14,347 bases of DNA, from contig CALEIL010000079.1 of assembly GCA_937876435.1 (NCBI GenBank), positions 1 to 14,347 of the forward strand. The letters are read 5' to 3'. Both the position numbers and the translations under genes were made by a program. The first letter of the stretch is position 1. Every line of letters begins with the position of its first letter. This document shows, piece after piece, positions 1 through 5,844 of this stretch. Source of the stretch: an uncultured Bacteroidota bacterium (GTDB taxonomy: Bacteria > Bacteroidota > Bacteroidia > Chitinophagales > Saprospiraceae). Under the pieces are notes generated by a model. It saw only the letters and a program-made list of their open reading frames with translations. It did no database searches and was not told the DNA's origin.

Positions 1-137
1 GAAAAATCTACGAAGAGCAAAAGAAGAATCCTGAAAAAGCATTGGAATATTACAAGAAAATCTTATTTGATCATCCCGCTTCTTTGTACAGTGGGGAAGT
101 TCGTGACAAGATTAGAAAATTGCGTGGGGAGAGCTGA
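1..137 (+). CDS. C-terminal end of a TPR-repeat protein (partial)
   Basis: Frame 3 is open from the left edge and ends at TGA 135-137, giving the last 44 residues of a protein. The visible stretch includes NPEKALEYYKKIL followed by FDHPASLYSGEVRDKIRKL, which fits the second helix of a tetratricopeptide repeat and the capping helix after it. TPR proteins of this kind are usually scaffolds, often periplasmic or membrane-anchored in Bacteroidota, but nothing here shows the location or partner. The start lies outside the window. No hairpin terminator with a T run follows the stop; the next 60 bases are AT-rich and featureless. Confidence 0.7.
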   Translation, partial: KIYEEQKKNPEKALEYYKKILFDHPASLYSGEVRDKIRKLRGES

Positions 138-194
138 GAAGGTATTTAGATATTAAAACCTCATTTGTTATACTAACGTCCAATAATAACAGTA

Positions 195-374
195 TTATAA
201 ACCATGCTTTATTTTTCTTTCTTCAAGTGTTTCAGGTTCTCTTACAGGAATATTTTCTCCAAGAGTTCCATAATATTGATACCCAAAAAACTGATAATTC
301 CATTTGTCGTAAGCCATAAATAAAGTATGACTAATCTATCCTGCAAAATAGGTTTTTTCTGTTCTAATCGACAT
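195..374 (-). pseudogene. Short reading frame broken by an in-frame TAG
   Basis: On the minus strand an ATG at 374-372 reads 12 codons to TAG (338-336). The same frame then continues through ATT AGT CAT ACT TTA TTT to a second ATG at 317-315 and runs 40 codons (MAYDKWNYQFFGYQYYGTLG..., ending ...ERKIKHGL) to TAA at 197-195. The 40-residue part looks protein-like: rich in aromatic residues, with a charged C-terminal end. I do not recognise the family. It could be a stand-alone small gene starting at 317, or the remains of a gene ruined by a stop codon or by the neighbouring insertion sequence. Both readings are inference. Confidence 0.3.
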
Positions 375-407
375 TTTTAGGCTGCTTTTTTTACTGTTTT
401 TTTGATG

Positions 408-623
408 TTAAAAAAGTATATCCCTACTTTGCATTATCTGTACAAACGGAAACAAGCTCTGCTGGGGAGCAACTTGCCAAGGAATAACTTCGATCGACTG
501 AAATGTTGAAATTAGGGGGGGAACTATAATTATTGGTGCTCCCTCCAATTCTTTTAATATTTCTGTCGGCACATGCCTTCTAAAACCCAATGTATAGCTT
601 TTTCTCCTATTCGTTAAAATCAT
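408..623 (-). CDS. Small ORF after the transposase, unknown function
   Basis: This 71-codon frame begins with ATG at 623-621, inside the last codons of orfB (17-bp overlap in another frame), and ends with TAA at 410-408 inside the proposed terminal repeat of the insertion sequence. The product has a basic N-terminal part (ILTNRRKSYTLGFRRHVP), a hydrophobic centre (APIIIVPPLI) and no domain I recognise. IS3 elements normally carry only orfA and orfB, so this is either an unusual passenger ORF translated by coupling to orfB or a chance frame in the element's tail. The overlap of start and stop codons with element landmarks is suggestive but may be coincidence. Confidence 0.25.
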   Translation of the reverse strand: MILTNRRKSYTLGFRRHVPTEILKELEGAPIIIVPPLISTFQSIEVIPWQVAPQQSLFPFVQIMQSRDILF

Positions 624-1506
624 GCAATTTTATTTTTGGTCGGCCTTCTTTCTTGTGCCATTTTTGTTCAAATGCCACAGGGCTTAGCCAACCGAGTTTA
701 GGTTGCTTTCTTTCCCTGTTATAAAAGTCTGAAATACGTTTTATTTCCAAGCTTATATTCATCCCTGGGTAATAATTTATAGTGGGGATAAAATGATTTT
801 TGAGCATACTATTTTGTTGCTCAGAATAACCATTTTCCAGACAATTATTGGCCACACTAACCTGAACACCAATGGGTTGTAATCCACCTAAATAAAGATT
901 TGAAAAGTATTGAGATCCTCCATCCGTATGGTGAATACATCCTTGTAGATTTTCTTTGCCTCGTAATTCGACCCATTGTTGTTGACAGGAAAAAGCCTCT
1001 ATACTTCGCATCCTGTTATTGATTTCAATCCCTACTATTCTCGCACTGTAAAGGTCCGTCAGACAGAAGGTATACCACCTGTCCCGGCCTATATCGACGT
1101 AGGTTAAGTCACCTGCTATAACCTGATTGATATCCGTGATTTCCAAACCACTGATCAGATTGGAATATTGCCAACTTTGAAAACTGGATTTAGTCGTAAC
1201 GATCCTGGTGCGTAATGGCTTCATAGTCAATCCCATTTCCCGCATCATGTGCTCAAACTTATTGATCCCTATTCCGTACTCAGACTTTATGTCCAAATTC
1301 ATAAATAAGGACCGCGATCCAGCTCGGGCATCCTTTTTAGCCCTGTAGCTTAACACCTTACCTGACAATTCGTTACAGATTCGATCATATAAATCTTTTC
1401 GCTGTAATCTTTTATAATAGGCTTGACGACTTATCCCCGCATATGAATAATAACGTTCCATTGGAAGTCCATGCATCGCTCGTTCTTTTTGAATCCGATA
1501 CAACAC
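607..1506 (-). CDS. IS3-family transposase orfB (DDE integrase domain)
   Basis: The 299-residue frame has the IS3 orfB order: an N-terminal HTH_21-like segment (SYAGISRQAYYKR, about 21-33), then the retroviral-integrase-type catalytic core. The probable catalytic acids are D133 (AGDLTYVDI), D195 (HHTDGGSQY) and E229 (NGYSEQQNSMLK). D195 and E229 are 33 residues apart, two fewer than the usual 35 in IS3. The C-terminal FYNRERKQPKLGWLSPVAFE is the normal closing motif (YN..R.H..L...sP..f). The frame could start at GTG 1506, but the functional product is more likely an OrfAB fusion made by -1 frameshifting at 1518-1525, as the reading frame continues upstream without stops to the slippery run. 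Confidence 0.9.
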   Translation of the reverse strand: MLYRIQKERAMHGLPMERYYSYAGISRQAYYKRLQRKDLYDRICNELSGKVLSYRAKKDARAGSRSLFMNLDIKSEYGIGINKFEHMMREMGLTMKPLRTRIVTTKSSFQSWQYSNLISGLEITDINQVIAGDLTYVDIGRDRWYTFCLTDLYSARIVGIEINNRMRSIEAFSCQQQWVELRGKENLQGCIHHTDGGSQYFSNLYLGGLQPIGVQVSVANNCLENGYSEQQNSMLKNHFIPTINYYPGMNISLEIKRISDFYNRERKQPKLGWLSPVAFEQKWHKKEGRPKIKLHDFNE

Positions 1507-1511
1507 TTCCG

Positions 1512-1898
1512 TTAAACTTTTTTTTCGAAATCATCCCCGAGTTTCTCCTTGGCAATCTCCAGTAATTTATCTTGAAAAATGATTTTAACATACTGATCAC
1601 CAAGCATTTCCTTTAATCTCTTGTTCTCTTTTTCCAACTCGGATAATCGGTTATAATCCTTCCTGGATTGGATAATAATTGGTTCCGGTAGTGGTGTCTT
1701 TCCATATTTCTTTACCCATCTTCGAACATTGGCAGATCTGACTTGATACATCCTGGCAACTTCAGAAATTGTAACTTCTCCACTCTCTATTAAGGCAACT
1801 TGTTCCTTGTGGAATTCTTTGGTAAATCGTCTTCGACGTCTTTCTTCTACTGTCATAATATTCAATTTAGCAAAAGTTTTCCACATTTTTGTTGTCAA
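1512..1898 (-). CDS. IS3-family transposase orfA (HTH protein)
   Basis: The frame gives up to 128 residues. It holds an IS3 orfA helix-turn-helix (FTKEFHKEQVALIESG, then TISEVARMYQVRSANVRRWV) followed by a leucine-zipper-like helix (LSELEKENKRLKEML), used in this family for multimerisation. It ends in EKKV with TAA at 1514-1512, directly after a run of eight A's. The longest start is TTG at 1898, which would lie at or just beyond the element's border. ATG at 1886 or ATG at 1856 (MTVEERRRRRF, 114 residues) are more likely, and the last fits usual OrfA length best. OrfA binds the element's ends and OrfAB catalyses transposition. Confidence 0.85.
   Translation of the reverse strand: MTTKMWKTFAKLNIMTVEERRRRRFTKEFHKEQVALIESGEVTISEVARMYQVRSANVRRWVKKYGKTPLPEPIIIQSRKDYNRLSELEKENKRLKEMLGDQYVKIIFQDKLLEIAKEKLGDDFEKKV
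1517..1526 (-). promoter_or_regulatory. Programmed -1 frameshift site between orfA and orfB
   Basis: The minus strand carries G, eight A's and G, read in orfA as GAA AAA AAA GTT TAA. Slipping back one base on A AAA AAA gives AGT TTA ACG GAA GTG TTG, which runs straight into orfB with no stop. This is the standard IS3 arrangement for making the OrfAB transposase at a low rate. I did not find a clear stimulatory stem-loop or an upstream Shine-Dalgarno-like stimulator. Confidence 0.75.
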
Positions 1899-1916
1899 CC
1901 TATATCATGAGAGAAC

Positions 1917-1955
1917 AAAAAGCTTAAAGCTCAAAGCACTAAGCCTAAGCTCTAA
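1917..1955. repeat. Degenerate AAAGCTC/TAAGC short repeats
   Basis: Right next to the insertion sequence is a low-complexity stretch built from variants of one word: AGCTTA, AAAGCTC, AAAGCAC, TAAGC, TAAGCTC. AGCTTA at 1921-1926 can also pair with TAAGCT at 1946-1951, making a weak 6-bp hairpin that overlaps the stop codon of the small membrane gene (1947-1945). It may act as a weak terminator for that gene, or be decayed simple-sequence DNA. Confidence 0.35.
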
Positions 1956-2307
1956 TAATCCTGTGTATCTGCAGAAAACTAAACAGCGTGGAAATGGAAA
2001 AATACAGCGCAGGGGTGAAAGACTGGTCTCCAGGGGTGGTGCCTGCGGGCTGATCATTAAAATATCGTATGCCCGACGAAATGATATCCGGGATTGACAT
2101 CAGAATTCCCAGTATTCCGATCACAATCGTAATCCAGGAGATCATGGACACCGGTTTGTGGATGATAAACAATACCGCATTGAGCATGATCAGTAGAAAT
2201 AAAACAGCCCAGCCCAGCGTATCCGGATTATACCAACAGTGAACCAATAACCCCATGAAAAGGGTCAGGGTGAAAATGTGGAATACATTCTTCCGGAATA
2301 GGTTCAT
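1945..2307 (-). CDS. Small integral membrane protein, unknown function
   Basis: The 120-residue product is mostly hydrophobic, with about four membrane segments: FHIFTLTLFMGLLVHCW (about 9-25), LGWAVLFLLIMLNAVLFII (31-49), ISWITIVIGILGILMSIP (56-73) and ALYFSISTLFSFLQI (99-113). A hydrophilic loop rich in D, Q, P, G and T (about 84-98) separates the last two. I know no family for it. It follows ftsH on the same strand, but 355 bp away with a strongly folded element between, so it is probably not co-transcribed with ftsH. ATG 2307-2305 is the only good start. No Shine-Dalgarno is visible, which is normal in Bacteroidota. Confidence 0.6.
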   Translation of the reverse strand: MNLFRKNVFHIFTLTLFMGLLVHCWYNPDTLGWAVLFLLIMLNAVLFIIHKPVSMISWITIVIGILGILMSIPDIISSGIRYFNDQPAGTTPGDQSFTPALYFSISTLFSFLQIHRIIRA

Positions 2308-2403
2308 TACCAGTGGTTTTTGCTACAAGTGTATACAGCAAAAGTTGTTCCACTTTTCCGGAAGTATGGATTCTCTAGTGTTCTGTTTCATAAGTAATTG
2401 ATG

Positions 2404-2622
2404 CTTATGACGAGGTTATTTTTTACCGTATCGAAGAAGTGACCGAATGCAGTCTCGTCGTTGAGACGAGGCCAAAGGTCTGGTAGACCTTTGATGAGGG
2501 AACCGAGGATCCCTATCCGAGGGTGGGAAAGCATAGCCTAAGCTACATAAGGCTTTTGATGATGAAAGCCTGCCTCCCGACCAACGGAAGGGAGGATACG
2601 GTGAAAAAGAATCCGTCATAAG
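2404..2622. other. 219-bp nested inverted-repeat element: structured RNA or MITE-like
   Basis: The two ends pair over almost 30 bases. Positions 2404-2412 (CTTATGACG) match 2614-2622 perfectly. After a short bulge, 2419-2432 pairs with 2595-2608 over 14 bp, one of them G-U if the + strand is the RNA. Inside are compact hairpins: 2454-2459/2465-2470 (CTCGTC), 2473-2480/2486-2493 (CAAAGGTC, 8 bp, 5-base loop), 2511-2514/2520-2523, then either 2535-2539/2550-2554 or 2551-2556/2565-2570 (they share bases), and 2573-2578/2590-2595 (CCTCCC). This is a multibranched fold closed by a long stem. It matches no RNA class I can recall (not tmRNA, RNase P, SRP or 6S by their signature motifs). It could be an independent ncRNA, part of the ftsH 3' UTR read on the minus strand, or a non-autonomous mobile element with about 28-bp terminal inverted repeats. 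Confidence 0.6.
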
Positions 2623-2623
2623 T

Positions 2624-2640
2624 GTCACGAATTTAGTGAC
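2624..2640. terminator. Hairpin just after the ftsH stop codon
   Basis: GTCAC (2624-2628) and GTGAC (2636-2640) form a 5-bp stem with a 7-base AT loop, 23 bp past the ftsH stop codon in the direction of ftsH transcription and just outside the large folded element. There is no T run directly after it on the minus strand, so termination is only a possibility. The stem might instead be an outer part of the folded element. Confidence 0.25.
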
Positions 2641-2662
2641 TGGTGCACTAGTTTATGCTACC

Positions 2663-4663
2663 TCACACTTCTTCTGGTTCTTCAGATCCCGTTTCCGGCT
2701 CTGTCACGACCAGTTCTTCCTGTGGGTCTACGTCTGGTTTGTTGGCCAGTCTGACTTTTTCGGGTTCCGGATACGGACGAGGTCCGATTAATGTTTCCAG
2801 ATCGCTTTTTACGATAACCTCCCGTTCGAGCAAAGCATGAGCCAGAGTCTCAAGTTCATTTCTTTTATCGGTCAGCAATTGTTTAGCGCGTTCAAACTGT
2901 TCGGTAACCATTTTACGGACTTCCTCGTCGATCATAGAGGAGGTGTTTTCGCTGTACGGCTTATTGAATTGATCTTTTTGCAGGCCATGAAAAGACACGT
3001 TACCCACGTTTTCATTCATCCCGTAGACGGCTACCATACTGTAGGCCATTTTGGTAATCTGGTCAAGGTCGTTTTGCGCTCCTGTACTGATGCGTCCAAA
3101 AATGATGCTTTCCGCAGCCCTTCCCCCAAATGTCATACAGATCCGATCGAGGAGTTGTTCGGTGCTGGTGATATACTCTTCCTTGGGAAGGTACTGAGCG
3201 TATCCCAGCGTGCCGATTCCCCGGGGTACAATGGTGACTTTGACCAGTGGCGAGGCATGTTCCAGGAACCAACCACAGATGGCGTGACCGGCTTCGTGGT
3301 ACGCGATAATTTTCTTCTCAGCGGGAGAGATCAGTTTATTTTTCTTCTCCAATCCACCGATTACCTTATCCAGGGCATAGTTGAAATCTTCCATGTCCAC
3401 AAATTTCTTATTCCTCCGCGCTGCGATCAGGGCAGCCTCGTTGCAGACGTTGGCTATTTCCGCTCCCGCAAACCCGGGGGTCATTTCGGCCAAAACCTCT
3501 GAGCTGATGTCTTCGGCAATTTTGATATGCTTGAGATGGACCCGGAATATCTGTTCCCGGCCATTGAGGTCCGGACGATCTATTCCTATTTGACGGTCAA
3601 ACCGGCCTGGTCTGAGCAATGCGCTGTCCAGTACGTCCGGTCTGTTGGTAGCTCCCATCAGAATAACCCCTTTTTCGCTCGAGAATCCATCCATCTCCAC
3701 CAAAAGCTGGTTCAGCGTGTTTTCTCTTTCATCGTTTCCTCCCTGGATGCTGTTGCGACCACGGGTTCTACCTATGGCATCGATCTCATCGATAAAGATG
3801 ATACAGGGTGCCTTTTCTCTGGCCTGTCGGAATAAATCACGAACCCTGGAAGCTCCTACTCCCACAAACATTTCCACAAAATCTGATCCACTGATCGTGA
3901 AGAAAGGGACTTCGGCTTCACCGGCTACCGCTTTGGCCAGCAGGGTTTTACCCGTTCCGGGAGGGCCTACCAGCAATACACCTTTTGGTATTTTGCCCCC
4001 CAGTGCTGTATATTTCTTGGGGTTTTTCAGAAAATCCACTACCTCCATGACCTCTTCCTTGGCCTCATCGAGACCGGCTACATCGTCAAAAGTGACGTTT
4101 ACCCGGGTGTTTTTGTCAAACAGAGTGGCCTTTGATTTTCCAATATTAAATATCTGAGCTCCCGCTCCGCCGGCTCCACCACTCATCCTTCGCATGATGA
4201 AAATCCAGATAGCTATGATCAGGACGATGGGAATAATATAGGTGAGGGCTGAGGTCCAGCTGTATTCGGTACGGTAAGTGGGATAAATTTTGTTCTCCTG
4301 TTCCCGGTCCGCATTGATTTCTTCCAGTCGTCCTTCCAGAGCATCGACGGTGCCGATGTTGAAAGTGTAGAATGGCTCGTTCATCGAAAATGCATCCTGG
4401 GATATATCTTTGAATTCATCAGAATCGAGGGCCGATTTTTCGATGTATACCCGGGCGTCGGACCTGTTGACGACGACGAGTTTTTCGATCACATCCTGCT
4501 CAGCAAGGCTCATGAATCTTTTGTAGTCGATCTCCTGATTGGATCCCATGCCGTATCCAAAAAGCTGGATTGCCAGGATGACCAGGATGAAAATACCGTA
4601 GATCCAATATATATTGAATCCACCCTTTTTCTTTTTATTGTTTTTACTATTGTTGTTTTCCAT
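2663..4663 (-). CDS. ftsH: ATP-dependent zinc metalloprotease FtsH
   Basis: FtsH is a membrane-bound hexameric AAA+ protease that degrades misfolded membrane proteins and short-lived regulators. All key parts are visible in 666 residues: first membrane segment about 18-36, a periplasmic domain to about 138, second membrane segment about 139-157, Walker A GPPGTGKT (233-240), Walker B IIFIDEID (288-295), the second region of homology ATNRPDVLDSALLRPGRFDR (338-357), the zinc site HEAGH (456-460) and the probable third zinc ligand Asp in TGAQNDLD (D532). The N-terminal stretch is Lys/Asn-rich and the C-terminal tail is acidic (ends EEPEEV). ATG 4663-4661 is a clear start, 6 bp after the rsfS stop codon, so the two are probably one transcript. 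Confidence 0.98.
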   Translation of the reverse strand: MENNNSKNNKKKKGGFNIYWIYGIFILVILAIQLFGYGMGSNQEIDYKRFMSLAEQDVIEKLVVVNRSDARVYIEKSALDSDEFKDISQDAFSMNEPFYTFNIGTVDALEGRLEEINADREQENKIYPTYRTEYSWTSALTYIIPIVLIIAIWIFIMRRMSGGAGGAGAQIFNIGKSKATLFDKNTRVNVTFDDVAGLDEAKEEVMEVVDFLKNPKKYTALGGKIPKGVLLVGPPGTGKTLLAKAVAGEAEVPFFTISGSDFVEMFVGVGASRVRDLFRQAREKAPCIIFIDEIDAIGRTRGRNSIQGGNDERENTLNQLLVEMDGFSSEKGVILMGATNRPDVLDSALLRPGRFDRQIGIDRPDLNGREQIFRVHLKHIKIAEDISSEVLAEMTPGFAGAEIANVCNEAALIAARRNKKFVDMEDFNYALDKVIGGLEKKNKLISPAEKKIIAYHEAGHAICGWFLEHASPLVKVTIVPRGIGTLGYAQYLPKEEYITSTEQLLDRICMTFGGRAAESIIFGRISTGAQNDLDQITKMAYSMVAVYGMNENVGNVSFHGLQKDQFNKPYSENTSSMIDEEVRKMVTEQFERAKQLLTDKRNELETLAHALLEREVIVKSDLETLIGPRPYPEPEKVRLANKPDVDPQEELVVTEPETGSEEPEEV

Positions 4664-4669
4664 TTGTTG

Positions 4670-5053
4670 TTATTCGTTTTCGTATTCGGTGATCACGGCA
4701 TCACGCCACAAACCTTCCAGGTCATAAAATTCACGGGTTTCACGAAGAAATACATGTATGATGGTGGTGAAATAATCCAGGGCAATCCACGTGGCACTAT
4801 CCTTTCCGTCGGTATTGCTCGGAAGTATTTGGAAATTAACTTTCAGGGCCTTCTCTACATTTTCGGCTATGGATTTCACATGGGTCACCGAATCCGCCTC
4901 ACAAATAAAGAAAAAATCCGTAGGTGGTGTTTGCAGTTTTCTCAGATCAAATTTTACAATTTTTTTTGCCTTGCTGTCCTGGATACTCTCCAGGATAAAG
5001 TTGTTAAGTTCTTCTCGCTGATATTCTACCTTTTCTTTTAACTTCGCTTGCAA
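4670..5053 (-). CDS. rsfS: Ribosomal silencing factor RsfS (Iojap family)
   Basis: The 127-residue protein matches the RsfS/Iojap family. A helical N-terminus with NNFILESIQDSKAKKIVKFDLRK is followed by DFFFICEADSVTHVKSIAENVEKAL and the signature WIALDYFTTIIHVFLRETREFYDLEGLW, each cut here to its core. RsfS binds ribosomal protein uL14 on the 50S subunit and blocks subunit joining when nutrients are short. The only available start is TTG at 5053-5051: the frame has no ATG or GTG near the expected N-terminus and a TGA lies upstream. It directly precedes ftsH and is divergent from the biotin ligase gene, an order I know from other Bacteroidota. Confidence 0.93.
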   Translation of the reverse strand: MQAKLKEKVEYQREELNNFILESIQDSKAKKIVKFDLRKLQTPPTDFFFICEADSVTHVKSIAENVEKALKVNFQILPSNTDGKDSATWIALDYFTTIIHVFLRETREFYDLEGLWRDAVITEYENE

Positions 5054-5079
5054 ATTTTTGTCATTTAGTTTTCAATATA

Positions 5080-5087
5080 CAAATTTA
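5080..5087 (-). promoter_or_regulatory. Candidate -7 box for rsfS-ftsH
   Basis: The minus strand reads TAAATTTG here, a full match to the Bacteroidota -7 consensus TAnnTTTG. It lies in the 41-bp gap between the divergent rsfS and birA genes and would start a transcript 15-25 bases before the rsfS TTG. A TTG at 5112-5110 could be the -33 element, though the 22-bp spacing is slightly long. This -33 would lie inside the biotin ligase coding region. Confidence 0.35.
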
Positions 5088-5094
5088 CAGATTA

Positions 5095-5844
5095 TTGGAT
5101 GAATTAGATCAATTTCGAAACTTTCATTCTATTCCAAGTACCAACCAGTATTGCATAGAATTATTATCAAAAAGCAATCCAATGCCGTTTACTGCCATTT
5201 CTGCCGATTTTCAGTCCGCAGGTGTTGGACAAATTGGCAGTAAATGGGTCTCTGAAGCGGGTAAAAATGTTTTGATGTCGATCATAGTATATCCTGATTT
5301 TATCAACGTTTCGGAGTCATTTAAGTTGCAATTTCTGGCTTCCATGACGTGCATCGAAGTTTTGACCCCGCTCGTCGGAAAAAACGAGTTGTCTGTCAAA
5401 TGGCCCAACGATATACTGATCAACAGGCAAAAAATAGCCGGCGTTTTGATTCGCAATATCTTTATGGGATCTGTAATCCGAAGTTCTGTCATAGGTTTTG
5501 GTCTCAATGTGAATCAGACCAGTTTTTCGGAATTGAATACCAGCGTGACGTCATTGAAATTGGTCACCGGGAAAGAGCACTCCGTCGAGGATGTAAGGCA
5601 GAGACTGTACAAAAAGTTCAAATCATTGTACGAATTGCTCGAAAAGGGAAAAAGTCTCAAGGAGGTGTATCTTATGATGTTGTACGGATATGGAGAACCA
5701 TTCTCGTATTATGATATGAAAGAACAGAGTTACAAGAAGGGTGAGATTGTCGACGTATTGGGAAGTGGACATCTGATGGTAGAAGTGGGGGATTCGATCG
5801 AGAAGTATGATTTTAAAGAGATCAAATTTTTGATGAATGAATAA
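5095..5844 (+). CDS. birA: Biotin--[carboxylase] protein ligase, catalytic type
   Basis: This enzyme makes biotinyl-AMP and transfers biotin to a lysine on the carrier domain of carboxylases. In 249 residues the family motifs are present: the SIPSTN start of the core (12-17), GVGQIGSKW (43-51), the catalytic KWPND (102-106), QKIAGVLI (112-119) and GFGLNVNQ (134-141). There is no N-terminal DNA-binding HTH, so it is an enzyme and not a repressor. The biotinyl-AMP-binding loop is normally GRGQ or GRGR; here the Arg is Val (V44). The start is TTG 5095-5097; no ATG lies upstream in frame, and the domain core begins about ten residues later. A likely client is the acyl-CoA carboxylase complex whose beta subunit is encoded at 12,071-13,684. 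Confidence 0.92.
   Translation: MDELDQFRNFHSIPSTNQYCIELLSKSNPMPFTAISADFQSAGVGQIGSKWVSEAGKNVLMSIIVYPDFINVSESFKLQFLASMTCIEVLTPLVGKNELSVKWPNDILINRQKIAGVLIRNIFMGSVIRSSVIGFGLNVNQTSFSELNTSVTSLKLVTGKEHSVEDVRQRLYKKFKSLYELLEKGKSLKEVYLMMLYGYGEPFSYYDMKEQSYKKGEIVDVLGSGHLMVEVGDSIEKYDFKEIKFLMNE

Larger units (their letters stand above)
403..1897 (-). mobile_element. IS3-family insertion sequence (ends tentative)
   Basis: An orfA/orfB pair with the IS3 layout (helix-turn-helix protein, then an overlapping DDE transposase in the -1 frame) occupies 607-1898 on the minus strand. Both frames are intact, so the element may still be active. The ends are my estimate. Read inward, the right end (from 1897) starts TGACAACAAAAATGT and the left end (from 403) starts TGATGTTAAAAAAGT; they share TGA, a run of five A's and GT, with the TG...CA termini usual for IS3. 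No 3-5 bp target duplication flanks these positions, so the true borders could differ by tens of bases. The leading end lies right at the start of orfA. The tail beyond orfB, about 200 bp, is long for this family. Confidence 0.6.

Noticed and set aside
331..400. ATAGGTT at 348-354 as the left end of the insertion sequence
   Set aside because: It matches the seven bases ATAGGTT outside orfA on the minus strand but the similarity stops there, so it does not look like a 20-40 bp terminal repeat.
2404..2622. Group II intron, tmRNA, RNase P, SRP or 6S RNA
   Set aside because: I looked for their hallmark motifs on both strands, such as domain V, the tmRNA ends and the GAGGAAAGTCC-type RNase P start, and found none.
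2416..2628. 70-codon minus-strand frame over the folded element as a protein gene
   Set aside because: It runs exactly through the inverted repeats and hairpins, has no recognisable domain and is better explained by the element's structure. I mention it only as part of the mobile-element hypothesis.
2837..3502. 221-codon + strand frame opposite ftsH
   Set aside because: It lies wholly inside the certain ftsH gene on the other strand, and its translation shows no domain.
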